IMG/VR virus record: IMGVR_UViG_3300035190_000317
Coordinates: 1-34,909 of that record
Length of the DNA stretch: 34,909 nt
Reading direction: 5' to 3' (one strand)
Source: a virus
Shown: positions 31,223-34,909 of the stretch, in pieces
Layout of the letters: every line of letters starts with the position of its first letter
Numbering within the stretch: position 1 is the stretch's first letter
Notes under the pieces: model-generated
What the model was told of the DNA's origin: nothing
Databases searched by the model: none
Seen by the model: the letters and a program-made list of their open reading frames with translations, nothing else
Translations under genes and position numbers: made by a program

Positions 31223-32181
31223 AATATTTAGTAACTGGTGGTGGTGGCTTTATTGGGCATAATGTTGTACGTTTCCTAGAAGACTTAGGGCACGAATGTA
31301 TCGTAGTAGATACCTTTACTAATTACGGGTTTGTACCACACGGTGAGATGGTGTATCTTTCACAGGCCCGCCAACGACGTATTAGAAGCGAAGTGTATAC
31401 CATCGATATCCGTAACCAGGCTGTGATTAACGGACTGGTAGTTAATCATCAAATTGATGCCATTATACATTTGGCCAGTTACCCTCGACAAAAAGTAGTA
31501 GAGCAAGATCCAATCTTAGCCGCAGACGTAATGTCAGTAGGACTCGTCAACCTATTAGAAGTTGCCAAACAACATTGTAAAAAGTTTGTCTATATTAGTT
31601 CAAGTATGGTCTATGGTGACTTTACTGCTGATGTAACTGAATCAGCTACGTGTAACCCAATTGGCCAATACGGTATTATGAAGTACATGGGTGAGAAACT
31701 TGTAGAAGACTACAGTCGCCGTGGTTGCTTTGAGCATGTGATTATCCGTCCAAGTGCTGTATATGGTGAATGGGATGTCGAAGACCGTGTTGTAAGTAAG
31801 TTTATGACCAAGGCTATGCGTGGTGAAACACTTAAAGTCAACGGTCCCGATGAAGTCTTAGATTTTACCTATGTAGAAGATACTGCTATGGGCATCGTAC
31901 TTGCGGCAACTAAAGATGAGGCTAATGGTAATATCTATAACATTACACGTAGTGAAGAGCGTCAGTGGACCCTTAAAGATGCTGCTGAACTAGCAGTTAA
32001 GATTGCTGGCTCAGGTAGTTTAGAGATAGCACCACGTGACTTAAGTTTTCCTAAACGTGGTCGGTTAGATATCACACAGGCTATAACAGATTTAGGTTAT
32101 ACACCTAAAGTAAACGTAGAGGAAGGTTTCCGTAGATACCATGAGTGGTACCAGCAAAATCCCGTTCTTTGGCGTAGATAG
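31219..32181 (+). CDS. NAD-dependent nucleotide-sugar epimerase/dehydratase
   Basis: An extended short-chain dehydrogenase of 320 residues. It has TGGGGFIGHNVV at the cofactor site, IHLASYPRQKVVEQDP, the active-site triad SSSMVYG with YGIMK, and IRPSAVYGEWD, then FTYVEDTAMGI. It resembles UDP-glucose 4-epimerase and related UDP-sugar enzymes, but the substrate cannot be read from sequence. The last 41 nt overlap the aminotransferase gene, so the two likely act in sequence to make an amino sugar. GGGAGAAG lies before the ATG. Confidence 0.85.
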   Translation: MKYLVTGGGGFIGHNVVRFLEDLGHECIVVDTFTNYGFVPHGEMVYLSQARQRRIRSEVYTIDIRNQAVINGLVVNHQIDAIIHLASYPRQKVVEQDPILAADVMSVGLVNLLEVAKQHCKKFVYISSSMVYGDFTADVTESATCNPIGQYGIMKYMGEKLVEDYSRRGCFEHVIIRPSAVYGEWDVEDRVVSKFMTKAMRGETLKVNGPDEVLDFTYVEDTAMGIVLAATKDEANGNIYNITRSEERQWTLKDAAELAVKIAGSGSLEIAPRDLSFPKRGRLDITQAITDLGYTPKVNVEEGFRRYHEWYQQNPVLWRR

Positions 32182-33253
32182 ACAATACGCTAATATCCGC
32201 AAAGAGATACTTGATGTGACAGACCAAGTATATGCTTCTGGACGAGTCCTTGACAGTGCCTACACTAAGAATTTTGAACAGACTATAGCAAAGATGACAG
32301 AGCGTCGTTATGCTATAGCAGTCAACAGCGGAACACAGGCTCTTATATTTGCCTTACGTAATATAGACTTTTACAGTCTATTCAAAAAGAACAAAGTTCT
32401 AATCCCAGCACAGAGTTTTGTTGCCACAGTTAACTCAGTCATTGAAGCAGGTATGGATCCTGTGTTTTGTGATGTAGATCCAGTAACTGGTTTAATTGAC
32501 TTAAACAAAATTAATGTAGCACCAGATGAACTTGCGGCTGTTATGTACGTAAACTTGTTTGGCAATATCATTGATTACGATAAACTTCAAACGTACAAAG
32601 AGTTTTGGAACAAACATAGCATACCGGTAATCGAAGATGCCGCACAATCGTTCGGTGCTTACTATCGTGGTGTTCCTAGTGGCAAGCTAGGCGATATCAG
32701 TGTGTTAAGTTTTGATCCTACTAAGAATTTAAACAACTACGGAAGTGGTGGTATGGTACTCACAGATGACGCAGACTTTGCTGAACTGTGCCGTAGCTAT
32801 CGTGACAATGGTAAGTTCCACGATCATAACGTTGCCGGCACTAACAGTAAAATGAGCGAAAGTGACTGTGCTCAAATGCTGGTTAAATTAAAACACTTCA
32901 ACAGTTGGCAGGCTCGTAGAACACAGATAGCAGAATACTACACTAGTGAGCTAGATGGTTATGTTGATCTTATTCCTGTTGATAGTAGAGTAGAACATGC
33001 CTGGAGTAAGTTTGTATTTCACATTGAACATAGACGCATGTTCCAAGACCAGTTAACTCAACACGGAATTGAAACTAGAGTACACTACAGTGTACCACTG
33101 CATGCTCTTAATATATCTAGTAATTTTGACCCTGGTCTGTTATTGGGTGCTGAAGATTTTAGCCGTACCTGTTTAAGTTTGCCTATCTATCCAGAGCTAA
33201 TGGATGCGGAAGTTGAGCATATTGTAGATATAATTAAACAGTATACTTTTTAG
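32141..33253 (+). CDS. DegT/DnrJ/EryC1 family aminotransferase
   Basis: This fold-type I PLP enzyme of 370 residues has the normal Schiff-base Lys in LSFDPTKNLNNYGSGGM, the PLP-ring Asp in VIEDAAQSFGAYYRG, and the substrate-site block NSGTQALIFALRN. Such enzymes transfer an amino group from glutamate to a keto-sugar nucleotide. It contrasts with the ColD-like protein at 1438, which has His here, and with the shortened homologue at 863. It overlaps the epimerase gene and, at its end, the convergent minus-strand gene by 20 nt. Confidence 0.9.
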   Translation: MSGTSKIPFFGVDRQYANIRKEILDVTDQVYASGRVLDSAYTKNFEQTIAKMTERRYAIAVNSGTQALIFALRNIDFYSLFKKNKVLIPAQSFVATVNSVIEAGMDPVFCDVDPVTGLIDLNKINVAPDELAAVMYVNLFGNIIDYDKLQTYKEFWNKHSIPVIEDAAQSFGAYYRGVPSGKLGDISVLSFDPTKNLNNYGSGGMVLTDDADFAELCRSYRDNGKFHDHNVAGTNSKMSESDCAQMLVKLKHFNSWQARRTQIAEYYTSELDGYVDLIPVDSRVEHAWSKFVFHIEHRRMFQDQLTQHGIETRVHYSVPLHALNISSNFDPGLLLGAEDFSRTCLSLPIYPELMDAEVEHIVDIIKQYTF

Positions 33254-34909
33254 CCCAGTAATCTTTTAACCAAGCCCATTCAAAACTCAATAAGAGTTTA
33301 TCCATATCGCCACCGACTTGTTTGTAGTAATTAACAGCATCTTTAGCTCCACATAAGCTCCATTCAGCACAGTTACCCTCTGCTTGAGTAAGCCATACGT
33401 CTAAGCGATATTGACTTTCAACACTGGCTGTTTTAACCACGTCATCTTTAAGTTTTAACACTTCTCTAAAGGCAGTGCGCCATGTTAGTTCGGGTGTAGT
33501 ATTATAATGCGCTGTTGCGCTTAGTAGAGGCACTACAGCGTGTGCTGCGCTTAAGGTAAAGTCTAGCCCGTGCGTTTCTGTAGCCAGCGTTAAACGACGA
33601 TTGTATGCGATTACACCCATATGTCCGTACTCTAATCCGTTTACTGGATTCTTACTGTGGAATATGTAGTGTTTAGGCCCTTGTAAGTAGTCCGGTTGCC
33701 AATCCCAATCAAAGTCTAGATTAACTTCTAACTTAGCAAACACAGCAAAGAACCAAGGTGTTTTACTTAATTCAGCAGCGGCTTTGTAAGCGGCCACACG
33801 ACCGTTCACTCCGTCTACGCGATGTACTGACCTACGTGTAGTATCCACGCAGTCTAATAGGTGTTGGTGCCAACGGTCAGCATCTGGTTCGCCATTGCTA
33901 ATATAAACAATATCCAAAGAACCATCTAAAACCATCGGCATCTTGTTGATATAAGGATAATCGTAGGCTTGTGTACTAATGTAATTTTTGGCCTCTCTAG
34001 GCACCAAAACTGAGCTGTTTCTAGACGAAAATGACGTCAATTTCTTGTCTTTTTCACTCCAAACGCTTGGGTTATACTGTATGTCACTGAAGTATGGAAC
34101 AAACCATGTATAAGGATGTTTAAACTCGTGCTGTTTGATCGCTTCAATTAAGTTATCACTGTCGTAAGTTACATAAGGTATGGGTAGTCTAGGTACACGC
34201 TGTTCTTCGCAGTAGTTAATAACATTAAACCAGTCCAGCATATCTAGTTCAACCATTTGCTTTTTAAATGATTCAACGTGTATATAGAATGTGTCGCCAC
34301 GAGCTTGATTGGCACTAGGGAACACGTGTATCATTTCTCGTTGCCAAGGTTCGGGTTGCCAACTAAAATCGAAGCGATCATATGAGCACAGGCTACTAGT
34401 AATCCAAACATATTCTGTTGTAGCAGTCGTCATAATACGTTTAAATGTTTCTAAGTAGTTCGTAACATAACGTGTAACCTTAACCTTGTTAAAACGGTCT
34501 TGTGTGCGTTTTAGACCACCATCGTCATCATTACCGTGGTCTACATAGTAGATATCATGTAGATCATCGGGTATATAAACAGGTTGATCTCGAACAAAGT
34601 TTAGATTAGGGAATTCTTCTATAGATTTAGCCCATTGACTATTGCGCTCAAATTCCCACTTGTTGATTAAGAAAGTATCTGACCATTTTTGATGTTGCGA
34701 GCCAAACACATGTGTCATATAACTTTGCCAGGGTTGGGCATGCCAATTAAAGTCAAATTCATCGTAGATGTTTTCACTACTAATAACCCAGAACTTACTA
34801 GTTTTTGCTCGTGCCACACAACGACAAATTGTATCTATTATTGTGTTAACATAACGTACCTTTTGTATATGTGGATATTGTACTAATAATTTTTCGTAGC
34901 GTTTAGTAG
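33234..34909 (-). CDS. Repeat-containing phage protein, 5'-truncated by window edge
   Basis: The minus-strand frame runs open to the right edge. The GTG at 34817 is not the start, because upstream codons continue a homologous repeat. At least two clear copies of one module are present: KFWVISSENIYDEFDFNWHA followed by QPWQSYMTHVF, and YVWITSSLCSYDRFDFSWQP followed by EPWQREMIHVF. Each is followed by a segment of the type DTF-I, Phe-Glu/Lys. A weaker third copy has FFAVFAKLEVNLDFDWDWQP. I associate this Asp-Phe-x-Trp pattern with large phage proteins sometimes labelled glycosyltransferase-like; function is not established. It converges on the aminotransferase gene. Confidence 0.6.
   Translation of the reverse strand, partial: TKRYEKLLVQYPHIQKVRYVNTIIDTICRCVARAKTSKFWVISSENIYDEFDFNWHAQPWQSYMTHVFGSQHQKWSDTFLINKWEFERNSQWAKSIEEFPNLNFVRDQPVYIPDDLHDIYYVDHGNDDDGGLKRTQDRFNKVKVTRYVTNYLETFKRIMTTATTEYVWITSSLCSYDRFDFSWQPEPWQREMIHVFPSANQARGDTFYIHVESFKKQMVELDMLDWFNVINYCEEQRVPRLPIPYVTYDSDNLIEAIKQHEFKHPYTWFVPYFSDIQYNPSVWSEKDKKLTSFSSRNSSVLVPREAKNYISTQAYDYPYINKMPMVLDGSLDIVYISNGEPDADRWHQHLLDCVDTTRRSVHRVDGVNGRVAAYKAAAELSKTPWFFAVFAKLEVNLDFDWDWQPDYLQGPKHYIFHSKNPVNGLEYGHMGVIAYNRRLTLATETHGLDFTLSAAHAVVPLLSATAHYNTTPELTWRTAFREVLKLKDDVVKTASVESQYRLDVWLTQAEGNCAEWSLCGAKDAVNYYKQVGGDMDKLLLSFEWAWLKDYWAKKYTV

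Noticed and set aside
34689-34886. Plus-strand open frame near the right edge
   Set aside because: It is antisense to the repeat-containing minus-strand protein, whose frame continues through this region with homologous repeat sequence.
1-34909. CRISPR array, tRNA genes, insertion sequences, QueC and DNA transglycosylase
   Set aside because: No regular direct repeats, cloverleaf with CCA-like end, transposase or terminal repeats, or SGGxDS-type QueC motif were found on reading both strands; short tRNAs could still be missed without a scan.

Overview
The window looks like an AT-rich accessory and replication region of a large T4-type marine myovirus (cyanophage or pelagiphage grade) with a Gram-negative host. 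Three things support this. Genes are packed almost without gaps, many with ATGA or TAATG overlaps. It carries a lytic-phage nucleotide and DNA set: thymidylate synthase, DHFR, a flap/5'-3' exonuclease, a DEDDh exonuclease and the FolE/QueD/QueE deazapurine enzymes. It also has a series of small proteins that I recognise, from memory only, as typical of T4-like marine phages. No capsid, tail, polymerase or photosystem gene lies in the window, so the phage assignment is an inference. No tRNA, CRISPR array or insertion sequence was seen, and no gene-free stretch exceeds about 90 bases.

Layout. (1) 1-4491, sugar cassette: a 5'-truncated GT-B glycosyltransferase, a miniature DegT-type protein, a ColD-like GDP-4-keto-6-deoxymannose 3-dehydratase (His in place of the PLP lysine), GDP-mannose 4,6-dehydratase and a GMER/ColC-type epimerase-reductase. 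Together these could make GDP-colitose or GDP-fucose. (2) 4505-5778: promoter, folE, a tiny CDGSH-like protein and an unknown. (3) 5784-14834, one long operon: a secreted subtilase with an autotransporter-like C-terminus, a phosphoribosyltransferase, a B12-type radical SAM protein, QueE, a 2-oxoglutarate-oxygenase-like fusion, a DUF2061 membrane protein, S-adenosylmethionine synthetase, a small phage protein and an SGNH-like protein. (4) 14820-16915: the two nucleases and a ClpP-fold lipoprotein. (5) 16912-20867: QueD, DUF3307 and small phage proteins, then a MoxR ATPase ending at a clear intrinsic terminator. (6) 20875-22150: one small plus-strand gene and a lone minus-strand radical SAM gene. 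(7) 22161-26323: a metallopeptidase/VWA protein, small phage proteins and DHFR. (8) 26320-33253: thyA, a GIY-YIG homing endonuclease, a twitch-type radical SAM protein, small genes, an SGNH-like protein and a second sugar cassette (epimerase plus aminotransferase). (9) 33234-34909, minus strand: a repeat-containing protein that runs off the right edge.

How it fits together. Eight strong sigma-70-like promoters (TTGAC[A/T], spacer 16-18, TATAAT-type) divide the window into transcription units, as expected for early phage genes. Two of them place the -10 box exactly 6 nt before the ATG (flap exonuclease and thyA), which predicts leaderless mRNAs. The protease promoter lies inside a perfect 13-bp inverted repeat whose right arm contains the ribosome binding site, a layout resembling the T4 hairpins that silence read-through transcripts. 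The MetK gene could supply SAM to four radical SAM enzymes. The secreted protease, the lipoprotein and the sugar genes all point to remodelling of the host envelope or of virion or DNA glycans.
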